In this document: positions 25,853 to 35,659 of the stretch, in pieces
Layout of the letters: every line of letters begins with the position of its first letter
Numbering within the stretch: the stretch's first letter is position 1
Assembly (NCBI RefSeq): GCF_003054025.1
Contig: NZ_QBKG01000005.1
Span: 101,409 to 165,408, forward strand
DNA from: Capnocytophaga leadbetteri
GTDB taxonomy: Bacteria > Bacteroidota > Bacteroidia > Flavobacteriales > Flavobacteriaceae
Length of the DNA stretch: 64,000 nt
Reading direction: 5' to 3'
The notes under the pieces: model-generated
What the model was told of the DNA's origin: nothing
The model's database searches: none
Seen by the model: the letters and a program-made list of their open reading frames with translations, nothing else
Position numbers and translations under genes: made by a program

Positions 25853-27673
25853 TTATTTTCTTTGTTGCGCTTTTCTCTGAGCTTCTGCCTGCTCCATCAT
25901 CTCACGCATCTTAGCCTGAAATTTGCTTTCTTTCTTAGGCTTCATCTTGTTTTCTTGTATCTGTGCGTGTATCTTCTTTTCGTCAAGAATCCAATGCTTA
26001 ATAGCCAACATAATAAGGATAGTCAGCAAGTTAGACACAAAGTAGTACAAGCTGAGTCCGCTGGCGTAGTTGTTAAAGAAGAACAACATCATCACAGGCG
26101 ATAAGTAAATCAAGAACTTCATATTAGGCATACCTGGTTGCTGTGGTTGTACCGTCTGTGCCATTGTCATCATTGAGTAGATAAAAATAGCTACTGAAGC
26201 CAATAACGGGAACAGACTCACGTGGCTGCCGTAGAAAGGAATTGAGAATGGCAACTCAAATATCGCATCGTATGACGAAAGGTCTTCTGCCCATAAGAAA
26301 CTCTTTTGGCGAAGCCCAAATTCAGTAGGGAAAAAGTTGAAGAGGGCTAAGAACACCGGCAACTGCAAGAGGGCAGGAATACAGCCACTCATAGGGTTTA
26401 CACCCGCCTTGCTGTAGAGTGCCATTGTTTCTTGTTGGCGTTTCATCGGCTCTTCGTATTTCTTGTTAATCTCTTCTATCTCAGGGCGTAGCACCTTCAT
26501 TTTAGCTTGCGATACATACGATTTGTACACTATAGGCGATAGTAATAAGCGCACTATAATAGTCATTAGTATAATTACCAAACCTACTGAAAAATAGTTA
26601 GCAAGGAAGTTGTACAGCGGTATAAAGAGCCACTTGTTCAACCAACCAAAGATACCCCATCCTAAAGGAATGAGTTCTGTAAGCTCATATTTATCATTAT
26701 ATTGTTTTAGTACATTGTAGTCACTAGGACCAAAATAGAAGTGCAACGATTCGCTTAGCTCACCACCTTTAGTCTTGAGCGGAAAAGTACTTTTAAGGTT
26801 TTTAGTGTATTTCACATCTTTGCTCTCTTCATTAGCGATGTTATACGACAGAAAGTCGCCATTAGCAAAAGCGCTGTCCGAAATGAGTACCGAAGTAAAT
26901 AGGTGTTGTTTATAGGCTACCCAGCTCACTTGCTCTTCTTTAGTACCGCTATTACCTCCTTGGCTCATACGGTTTATTTTGTCGTCAGCATACCTAATAG
27001 CCGATTGGGTATAGCGGTTTTCATAGGTTACGCTCTTTTCCATACGGCGTGCTTTCAGTCCCCATACTAACTCTATAGGGTTTTGAGTGTTTAGCACTCC
27101 CGAAAGCCCCTGACTGCGCACCGCTACATCTACCATATAGCCCTCTGCTGGCAGCGTATACACATATTCTAAATAGCTGTTTTCGCCTGTTTTGACCTTC
27201 ATCGAAAGGAGCTGCTTTCCGTCTTTCTGACTTAGTGAAGGCTCAAAATACAACTGTTGGGTATTGAGTTCTTGCCCTTGTGTGGTTTTAAAATTGAGAG
27301 CAAAAATAGCGTTCTTATCTTTTATTAGGTACACCGGCATCGACTCATACGTCTTAAATTGTTTGAGTAATACCTCTTTTAGGTCTCCACCTTTATTGTT
27401 AATAGTCAGCTTTACATCTTTATTCTCAATTATGGTCACTCCGTCTTTAGCAGTTGCTTGAGCGTTGCCATAAGCGAAAGCCCCTAAGTCAGCCGTAGCA
27501 GCAGTTGCTGTATTGTTTTGTGGGTTCTTAGCAGCAGCGGCTTGTTCTTGTTCAGCTTTGCGTTTTGCCAACTCTTCTTGGGTTGGGCGGTTGTTATTCA
27601 TTACCCATAGCAGCAAGATAAATATAAGCACAAAGCCTATGATGCTTTTCAGGTCAAACTTTTTTTCTTCCAT
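25853..27673 (-). CDS. yidC: Membrane protein insertase YidC
   Basis: A 606-residue YidC/Oxa1 protein. Order: N-terminal membrane anchor (about 9-26), Gln/Ala-rich linker, periplasmic beta-sandwich domain (about 65-345), the conserved five-helix insertase core (about 350-555; FANYFSVGLVIILMTIIVRLL and the GCIPALLQLPVFLALF motif), and a basic C-terminal tail (KPKKESKFQAKMREMMEQA). It inserts and folds inner-membrane proteins with or without SecYEG. It lies 23 bases after pyrG and shares its promoter, a common Bacteroidota arrangement. Confidence 0.95.
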   Translation of the reverse strand: MEEKKFDLKSIIGFVLIFILLLWVMNNNRPTQEELAKRKAEQEQAAAAKNPQNNTATAATADLGAFAYGNAQATAKDGVTIIENKDVKLTINNKGGDLKEVLLKQFKTYESMPVYLIKDKNAIFALNFKTTQGQELNTQQLYFEPSLSQKDGKQLLSMKVKTGENSYLEYVYTLPAEGYMVDVAVRSQGLSGVLNTQNPIELVWGLKARRMEKSVTYENRYTQSAIRYADDKINRMSQGGNSGTKEEQVSWVAYKQHLFTSVLISDSAFANGDFLSYNIANEESKDVKYTKNLKSTFPLKTKGGELSESLHFYFGPSDYNVLKQYNDKYELTELIPLGWGIFGWLNKWLFIPLYNFLANYFSVGLVIILMTIIVRLLLSPIVYKSYVSQAKMKVLRPEIEEINKKYEEPMKRQQETMALYSKAGVNPMSGCIPALLQLPVFLALFNFFPTEFGLRQKSFLWAEDLSSYDAIFELPFSIPFYGSHVSLFPLLASVAIFIYSMMTMAQTVQPQQPGMPNMKFLIYLSPVMMLFFFNNYASGLSLYYFVSNLLTILIMLAIKHWILDEKKIHAQIQENKMKPKKESKFQAKMREMMEQAEAQRKAQQRK

Positions 27674-27696
27674 ATAAATATAATAATTATCGTTTT

Positions 27697-29359
<1,663 letters not shown>

Positions 29360-29416
29360 AAAATAAATATCATTAACTCTTCGTTCACCTATTCTTTCTC
29401 CCCATAATCCCCTCAT

Positions 29417-29623
29417 CCCACCTGCCCCACTCGTCCCACCTGTCCCACTCGTCTCACCTGTCCCACTCGTCCCACCTGTCCCACTCGTCCCGCCTGTCCC
29501 ACTCATCCCACCTGTCCCACTCGTCCCACCTGTCCCACTCGTCCCACCTGTCCCACTCGTCCCACCTGTCCCACTCGTCCCACCTGCCTCACTTGTCCCA
29601 CCCGTCCCTCTTGTCCCACCTGC
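29417..29623. repeat. 18-bp minisatellite, 11.5 copies
   Basis: Unit CCCACCTGTCCCACTCGT, itself two 9-base half-units, is repeated 11.5 times with scattered single-base changes, most of them in the outer copies. It occupies the centre of the 571-base gene-free stretch between pyrG and purE (29314-29884). The rest of that stretch is AT-rich and holds only the two divergent promoters. The minus strand is open through the array and would encode a Gly-Gly-Thr-Ser-Gly-Thr repeat, but I do not call it a gene (see rejected items). Confidence 0.95.
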
Positions 29624-29831
29624 AAAATTCCTAATATTTTTCACTTTTAACAAAAAATACTGAAATTATATCTTCAGTACAGAAAGGATATATAATAGAT
29701 ATAGGAAGAATACAGGAAGCCCCAACAAAACTTATTATCAAATCCGCAACAAAACCAGAAAAATAAGCTATTATCAGCACTCCCATTCCTCCCATTCCTC
29801 TCAGCCCTTCCTAAAGCTAACAAAAAATAAT

Positions 29832-29862
29832 TTGTTTTTTTATTTTTTTTGTATTACTTTTG
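29832..29862 (+). promoter_or_regulatory. Promoter for purE-guaA
   Basis: TTG at 29832-29834, 20 bases, TACTTTTG at 29855-29862; 22 bases before the purE start. Confidence 0.8.
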
Positions 29863-29884
29863 CGGCAAATTATTTATATACTAA

Positions 29885-30370
29885 ATGAAAGTAGCTGTTG
29901 TAATGGGGAGCAAAAGCGACTTGCCCGTGATGCAAGAGGCAGTCGATATACTCCGTTCTTTCGGCATAGAAACCGTGGTTGATATAGTATCGGCACACCG
30001 TACTCCTGAAAAACTAATGGATTTTGGCACCAATGCGCATCGCAGGGGCTTCAATGTCATTGTAGCAGGAGCAGGGGGGGCTGCTCACTTACCTGGTATG
30101 CTTGCCGCTATGTCGCCTCTACCTGTCATAGGCGTACCTGTAAAAAGTAGTAATTCTATAGATGGTTGGGACTCTGTTCTCTCTATATTGCAGATGCCCA
30201 GCGGAGTGCCTGTAGCTACCGTTGCCCTCAATGGGGCTAAGAATGCAGGTATCTTAGCGGCTCAAATTTTAGCTTCTCAGCAGCCTGCTTTACTCGATAA
30301 AATTATCAATTACAAAGAAAGTTTAAAACAAGCCGTACTAACTGCTGCGGCAACTCTTAACGATGAATAA
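29885..30370 (+). CDS. purE: N5-carboxyaminoimidazole ribonucleotide mutase
   Basis: A 161-residue class I PurE, which converts N5-CAIR to CAIR in purine synthesis. Motifs: [10 protein letters not shown] near residues 7-16, [22 protein letters not shown], and [20 protein letters not shown]. All active-site Ser, Asp and His residues are in place. It overlaps the start of guaA by 8 bases, so translation of the two is probably coupled. The usual partner purK is not adjacent. Confidence 0.96.
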   Translation: MKVAVVMGSKSDLPVMQEAVDILRSFGIETVVDIVSAHRTPEKLMDFGTNAHRRGFNVIVAGAGGAAHLPGMLAAMSPLPVIGVPVKSSNSIDGWDSVLSILQMPSGVPVATVALNGAKNAGILAAQILASQQPALLDKIINYKESLKQAVLTAAATLNDE

Positions 30371-31913
30371 TAACACCTTTCAGGGCGCACGCCTACTGAT
30401 ATTAGACTTCGGCTCTCAATATACCCAGCTAATAGCCAGACGAGTAAGAGAGCTTAATGTGTATTGCGAAATACACCCCTTCAACCACTTGCCTGAGGAC
30501 ATCGATAGCTTTGCCGCTGTCATTCTTTCGGGCTCTCCTTATTCAGTGCGCAGTGCCGAAGCCTTGCACCCCGACTTATCGGCTATCAAGGGCAAAAAAC
30601 CGCTTTTAGCTGTTTGCTACGGGGCACAATACTTAGCGCACTTCGGCGGTGGCGAGGTAGCTCCTTCTAATATCAGAGAGTATGGGCGCGCTCACCTATC
30701 GTATATCAACCCAACTAACGACCCTCTATTCGAGGGCATCAGTCAGGGCAGCCAAGTGTGGATGAGCCACAGCGATACTATCAAACAACTACCCGAAAGG
30801 GGTATATGCTTAGCCAGCACTGCCGATGTAGCCAATGCTGCCTACCGCATAGAGGGCGAAGACACTTATGCTATACAGTTCCACCCCGAAGTATCGCATT
30901 CTATAGATGGCACTAAACTATTGAGCAACTTCCTATTCAAAATAGCACATATCACCCCTAATTGGACACCCGATAACTTTGTAGAAATGACTGTTGCTAA
31001 CCTCAAAGAGCAGGTAGGGAGCGAAAAAGTAATATTGGGGCTTTCAGGAGGGGTAGACTCCACTGTAGCTGCTGTATTGTTGCACAAAGCTATCGGCAGT
31101 CAGCTACACTGCATATTCGTCAATAACGGATTGTTGCGCAAAAACGAGTTTGCTAACGTGCTCAAGCAGTACGAGGGTATGGGCTTAAATGTAAAAGGAG
31201 TAGATGCTTCTGAGCGTTTTCTTTCTGCTTTAGCAGGCAAAACCGACCCTGAAGAAAAGCGCAAAACTATAGGACGTGTATTTATAGAGGTGTTTGACGA
31301 TGAAGCCCATAAGATAACCGATGCTAAATGGTTAGGACAAGGTACTATCTACCCCGATGTGATAGAATCGCTATCTGTAAAAGGCCCTTCAGCTACTATC
31401 AAATCGCATCACAATGTAGGTGGGCTGCCCGACTATATGAAGCTAAAGATAGTAGAGCCCCTGCGAATGCTCTTCAAAGATGAAGTGCGCCGCGTAGGAC
31501 GCACCTTAGGCATCGACCCCGAACTATTAGGCAGACATCCTTTCCCAGGCCCTGGGTTAGCTATACGCATATTGGGCGACATCACCCCCGAAAAAGTAGC
31601 TGTACTACAAGAGGTAGATGCTATTTTTATAGATGCCCTCAAAGAAGAAAAATTATATGATAAGGTATGGCAAGCTGGAGCTATATTACTTCCTATCAAT
31701 AGCGTAGGGGTAATGGGCGATGAGCGTACCTACGAAAAAGTAGTAGCTCTCCGTGCCGTAGAAAGCGTAGATGGTATGACTGCCGACTGGGTAGACCTAC
31801 CTTACAAGTTCCTGCAAAAAGTGTCTAATACTATCATTAATAAGGTGAAAGGCGTAAATCGTGTGGTGTACGACATCAGTTCTAAACCGCCTGCCACTAT
31901 CGAATGGGAATAG
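30363..31913 (+). CDS. guaA: GMP synthase (glutamine-hydrolysing)
   Basis: A 516-residue enzyme converting XMP to GMP. The N-terminal class I amidotransferase domain (about 9-200) has Cys85 in [14 protein letters not shown] and the FHPEVSHS His-Glu pair. The ATP pyrophosphatase domain has the PP-loop GLSGGVDST near residue 227. The C-terminal dimerisation domain ends [17 protein letters not shown]. It overlaps purE by 8 bases. After the stop there is an AT-rich repeat-like spacer (31918-31960). Confidence 0.97.
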   Translation: MNNNTFQGARLLILDFGSQYTQLIARRVRELNVYCEIHPFNHLPEDIDSFAAVILSGSPYSVRSAEALHPDLSAIKGKKPLLAVCYGAQYLAHFGGGEVAPSNIREYGRAHLSYINPTNDPLFEGISQGSQVWMSHSDTIKQLPERGICLASTADVANAAYRIEGEDTYAIQFHPEVSHSIDGTKLLSNFLFKIAHITPNWTPDNFVEMTVANLKEQVGSEKVILGLSGGVDSTVAAVLLHKAIGSQLHCIFVNNGLLRKNEFANVLKQYEGMGLNVKGVDASERFLSALAGKTDPEEKRKTIGRVFIEVFDDEAHKITDAKWLGQGTIYPDVIESLSVKGPSATIKSHHNVGGLPDYMKLKIVEPLRMLFKDEVRRVGRTLGIDPELLGRHPFPGPGLAIRILGDITPEKVAVLQEVDAIFIDALKEEKLYDKVWQAGAILLPINSVGVMGDERTYEKVVALRAVESVDGMTADWVDLPYKFLQKVSNTIINKVKGVNRVVYDISSKPPATIEWE

Positions 31914-31967
31914 CATTTTATAATTTATAATTCAGAATTTAGAATTCATAATTACCTAATTATCACT

Positions 31968-33893
31968 ATGAAACGTTTTTTAACACTAACCACCCTACTG
32001 TGCTGCGCCTTTAGTTATGCTCAAACCAAGCATACGGCGAGCAACTATGAGAGCATCGAAAGTGTAGCCAAAATCTACCGTTTTTCGCCTGCTGACATTT
32101 TAAAACTCAACCCTGGCGTAAAAGATGGTATACAGAAAGGTACTACCATCAACATTCCAGTTAGCAAAGTGAAACACTACAGCACCCAGCGTCCTGTAGG
32201 GTTCACCTCTCACGTGGTACAACCTAAGGAAACTTTCTTTGGTTTATCACAAAAATACAACATCACGATTGACGATCTAAAGCGCTATAACCTAGAGCTT
32301 TACTCTCGTGAGCTAATGGAAAATGAGCGCATAACTATTCCGCTATTTAGCAAGACCCCCGAAATGGTACAAAAAGGTGTTCAGGGACAAAAACGCTATG
32401 TAGTTAAACCGCAAGAAACACTGTGGAAAATAGCTAAAAACCACAATGTAAGTGTAGAAGAGTTAGAGCGTATCAACAAGAAAGAGAAAGGCTTCAACCC
32501 TAACAGCCTAAAAGAAGGGCAAGAGATATGGGTACCTGCCTCAGCCGTAGATAGTTCAGAACCTACTCCAAATACTACCGAAAGCAACAATAAAGATTTA
32601 GTGCTTTACTTCGTAGAAAAAGGAGAAGGCTTCTACAGCTTAGAGCGCAAATTCGGGCTTTCAGAAGCTGAGCTTATCAAGTTAAACCCTGCGCTAAAAG
32701 ACGGTCTAAAAACAGATGCTCAAATATGGGTGCCAAAGGAAAATTACGACCGTTATAAGAGTAGTGCTTTCACGATGACGAACTACAGCTTTGAGAACTC
32801 TAACAGTACATTGCGTTCTGCCTCCTCACCAGCTAATGTCAAAGAGATTTCGTACATTTTGCCTTTCAAAGTATCAGATATCAGTGGTAGCGACAAAAAC
32901 CAAGCGCTAAAAGCACGCCTTAGTGATAACAAAATCACCCCTGTAGCAACTGATTTCTATTCAGGAGCGCTAATAGCTTTAGACTCTCTGCAGAAAATGG
33001 GCTACAAATTCAAAGTAAATGTATTCGATAGCGAGGGCGACCTAAAGAAAATAGCTAGCAATCCTAGTGTACAGGCTTCACAATTGGTGATAGGCCCTTT
33101 CACTACCAAATCATTTAATGCCTTGGCTGGCTTGCTAAACAATAGTAATACCGCGCTATTAGCTCCTTTAGCTAATAAAAATATTGCCCTAAACTCCAAT
33201 GTATACCAAACACTCCCTAGCGATGACGCACTACAAGGGCAGATGATAAACTATCTAAACAAAACGTATGCTGATGAGAATATGATTATCTTGGCAGACA
33301 GCAAAAACGCTACCCTACGCGAGAAGTTAGAGCGTACTTTCCCTAATGCTAAGGTAGTAACCGAAATGTCAGCTAATGGTTTTGCCAATGCGCTCAACTA
33401 TAGCAAAGAGAACGTGGTGGTACTACAATCCAATGATATAGGCTATGTATCTTTAGCAGTACGACTACTGCACAATGCTCTAAAGGTAAAAAAGAACAAT
33501 GTGGCTCCTAAAATAACACTTACTACTTTAGAGCGCGGCTCTGTTTTTGATTCTACTAGCCTGTCTAACAATCAGCTATCTGATTTACATTTCACCTACC
33601 CAACGGTGAATAAATATGCTAATGGCAGCGATAGTTTCTCATCTCGCTACCTAAAAACCTATGGTATACTACCTAGCAAATACGCTATCAGAGGCTTCGA
33701 CCTAACTATGGACGCTGTATTGCGTTTAGGTGTTTCAGGTAATTTCAACAGTGCAAGTACACGTATAGGCGAAACTTCATTCTTAGAAAACAAGTTCGCT
33801 TACTTTAAGAATGCCTACAAAGGCGGTGGTTTCGAAAACCAAGGCGTGTATATAGTACAATACGACAATATGGAAATAAAACAGGTATTATGA
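31968..33893 (+). CDS. LysM-repeat protein with a periplasmic-binding-like C-terminal domain
   Basis: A 641-residue secreted protein: signal peptide (MKRFLTLTTLLCCAFSYA), four LysM-type modules at about 20-62, 73-118, 142-192 and 210-255 (for example VVKPQETLWKIAKNHNVSVE), then a type 1 periplasmic-binding-like domain (about 290-635; YILPFKVSDISG, FYSGALIALDSLQKMGYKF, LVIGPFTTKSFNALA). LysM modules bind glycan chains of peptidoglycan. The second part resembles ABC substrate-binding or LpoA-like proteins, and its ligand is unknown. A wall-synthesis sensor or activator is a reasonable inference. Its stop codon overlaps the ung start (ATGA). Confidence 0.82.
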   Translation: MKRFLTLTTLLCCAFSYAQTKHTASNYESIESVAKIYRFSPADILKLNPGVKDGIQKGTTINIPVSKVKHYSTQRPVGFTSHVVQPKETFFGLSQKYNITIDDLKRYNLELYSRELMENERITIPLFSKTPEMVQKGVQGQKRYVVKPQETLWKIAKNHNVSVEELERINKKEKGFNPNSLKEGQEIWVPASAVDSSEPTPNTTESNNKDLVLYFVEKGEGFYSLERKFGLSEAELIKLNPALKDGLKTDAQIWVPKENYDRYKSSAFTMTNYSFENSNSTLRSASSPANVKEISYILPFKVSDISGSDKNQALKARLSDNKITPVATDFYSGALIALDSLQKMGYKFKVNVFDSEGDLKKIASNPSVQASQLVIGPFTTKSFNALAGLLNNSNTALLAPLANKNIALNSNVYQTLPSDDALQGQMINYLNKTYADENMIILADSKNATLREKLERTFPNAKVVTEMSANGFANALNYSKENVVVLQSNDIGYVSLAVRLLHNALKVKKNNVAPKITLTTLERGSVFDSTSLSNNQLSDLHFTYPTVNKYANGSDSFSSRYLKTYGILPSKYAIRGFDLTMDAVLRLGVSGNFNSASTRIGETSFLENKFAYFKNAYKGGGFENQGVYIVQYDNMEIKQVL

Positions 33894-34555
33894 AGGTAAG
33901 TATTCATCAAAGTTGGAAAGAGGTATTGCAAGAAGAGTTTAGCAAACCTTATTTTGAGCAGTTAGTGCTGTTCGTAAAACGTGAATACTCAGAAAATATT
34001 TGTTACCCTAAGGGGCAACAAATATTTTCTGCTTTTAACCATTGTCCGCTACCAGAGGTAAAAGTAGTGATTATTGGGCAAGACCCTTACCACGGAGAAG
34101 GGCAAGCCAACGGATTGTGCTTCTCTGTGCACGATGGTATTCCGCACCCTCCCTCATTGGTCAATATTTTCAGAGAGCTCAACACCGATTTGGGTGTCCC
34201 CTACCCTCTTAGCGGCAACTTAGAGCGCTGGGCTTCACAAGGGGTATTACTGCTCAATGCTACCCTTACTGTAAGGGCTAATAGTGCTGGCAGTCACCAA
34301 AAACAAGGGTGGGAGACCTTTACCGATGCAGTGATAAAAGCGGTATCAGCACATTGCAACCACGTAGTATTTATGCTTTGGGGTGGCTATGCTAAAGAAA
34401 AAGCTAAACTTATAGACCCTACTAAGCATTGTATATTAACGGCAGGACACCCTTCGCCCCTAAGTGCTAATCGCGGTTACTGGTTTGGCAATAAACATTT
34501 TAGCCAAGCCAATGCCTACCTAAAGGCTAACGGCAAAAACGAAATTATCTGGTAA
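33890..34555 (+). CDS. ung: Uracil-DNA glycosylase, family 1
   Basis: A 221-residue enzyme that removes uracil from DNA to start base-excision repair. Motif A GQDPYHGEGQANGLCFSV carries the catalytic Asp; VLLLNATLTVRANS and motif B HPSPLSANRGYWFGNKHFS carry the His and the minor-groove loop. The ATG overlaps the stop of the LysM gene by 4 bases. An octamer repeat begins with its own stop codon. Confidence 0.97.
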   Translation: MKVSIHQSWKEVLQEEFSKPYFEQLVLFVKREYSENICYPKGQQIFSAFNHCPLPEVKVVIIGQDPYHGEGQANGLCFSVHDGIPHPPSLVNIFRELNTDLGVPYPLSGNLERWASQGVLLLNATLTVRANSAGSHQKQGWETFTDAVIKAVSAHCNHVVFMLWGGYAKEKAKLIDPTKHCILTAGHPSPLSANRGYWFGNKHFSQANAYLKANGKNEIIW

Positions 34556-34592
34556 TTTACTAATTCGCTAATTAACTAATTTGCTAATTATG
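34553..34592. repeat. Five-copy 8-bp repeat joining ung to a small ORF
   Basis: Five 8-base units TAATTTAC, TAATTCGC, TAATTAAC, TAATTTGC, TAATTATG run without gap. The first unit contains the ung stop codon and the last ends with the ATG of the 42-codon ORF. Confidence 0.85.
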
Positions 34593-34718
34593 ATGCTCCC
34601 TTTCCTTGGATTTTTACTTTTTGTATTATTGCTACTGATGGGTTTTTGGCTACTAGCTTTCTTATTAGTAGTGTTGCCTTATTGGTGGATTGGCAATTTA
34701 TTAGAGAAAAAGAAATAA
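34590..34718 (+). CDS. Small 42-residue membrane protein (putative)
   Basis: From the ATG at 34590 to a TAA at 34716-34718 there is a 42-codon frame. It encodes a strongly hydrophobic stretch (residues 3-30, containing LLFVLLLLMGFWLLAFLLVV), then PYWWIGNLLE and a basic tail KKK. One or two membrane passes and a cytosolic positive end would fit. I do not recognise a family. It lies 34 bases after ung and 27 bases before yihY on the same strand, in a gap that would otherwise be unusually long for this run. Support is length, composition and position only. Confidence 0.5.
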   Translation: MMLPFLGFLLFVLLLLMGFWLLAFLLVVLPYWWIGNLLEKKK

Positions 34719-34745
34719 CTTTTTTAAACATCATTTAAAAACTAT

Positions 34746-35645
34746 ATGAAATGGCTTTTATCCCTGCCTATCATTAGGCATCTGATTCAGTTTTTAAAGA
34801 GCATTCCGCTGTCTAAGAATGCCTTTTCGCTGTATGACCTATTAGAACTGTACATTTCCGGACTTATCAAAGGGACGCTTACCCATAGGGCAAGTGCCAT
34901 TGCCTATAGCTTTTTCTTAGCCATCTTTCCTTTTCTGCTGTTTATACTCAACCTTATCCCCTATATTCCTATCGACCACTTTCAGGTAGATTTCTGGATT
35001 TTTATAGACGGACTCCTCCCACCAGGTACTCATCAGTTTTTCTCAGACATCTTTTTCGATATAGCCGAAAAAAGGCGCGGTAGCTTACTATCTTCTGTTT
35101 TCTTTCTCTCTATCTTCCTGATGACCAATGGTATTATGGCCATCTTTGGCGGGTTTGAGTTCTCTTATCACATACAGCTAACCCGTACTTATGTCAAACA
35201 GTACCTATACGCCCTAATGGTGGCTATCATCTTATCTTTATTAGTGCTCTTCGTAGTGATTACCTTTATGGGGTACGAAATCTATTTAGTGCCTTACTTA
35301 GAAGAAATAAACTTCCTGACCGACAACGAAACCCTACTAAAAATATCAAAATTAGTTTTTGTAGCGGTGATGACCTACATTGCTACCTCTATTTTATTCT
35401 ATTTTGGCACTATAGAAGGAAAAGAAAGCAAGTTTTTCTCAGTAGGTTCTACTTTTACTACAATTCTTTTTGGGGTTACTACCTATCTTTTTGGTATTTA
35501 TATCGAAAACTTCTCCCAATACAACCAATTATACGGCTCAATAGGGGCATTACTTATCTTTTTACTCTATATTTGGATAAACTCCAATATTCTTTTGCTC
35601 GGTTTTGAGCTGAATGCTACCCTACTAAAACTAAAGAAAAACTAA
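34746..35645 (+). CDS. YihY/BrkB-family inner-membrane protein
   Basis: A 299-residue membrane protein with about six spans. The family signature is seen as LTHRASAIAYSFFLAIFPFLLF near the N-terminus and GSIGALLIFLLYIWINSNILLLG-type segment near the C-terminus (YNQLYGSIGALLIFLLYIW). The old name, ribonuclease BN, was an error. The function of the family is not settled, with envelope or transport roles proposed. It lies in the LysM-ung-priA run and is 14 bases before priA. Confidence 0.85.
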   Translation: MKWLLSLPIIRHLIQFLKSIPLSKNAFSLYDLLELYISGLIKGTLTHRASAIAYSFFLAIFPFLLFILNLIPYIPIDHFQVDFWIFIDGLLPPGTHQFFSDIFFDIAEKRRGSLLSSVFFLSIFLMTNGIMAIFGGFEFSYHIQLTRTYVKQYLYALMVAIILSLLVLFVVITFMGYEIYLVPYLEEINFLTDNETLLKISKLVFVAVMTYIATSILFYFGTIEGKESKFFSVGSTFTTILFGVTTYLFGIYIENFSQYNQLYGSIGALLIFLLYIWINSNILLLGFELNATLLKLKKN

Positions 35646-35659
35646 AGTCTCCTAAATTG

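Noticed and set aside
29417..29623. A CRISPR array.
   Set aside because: The repeats are contiguous with no unique spacers, and no cas genes are nearby.
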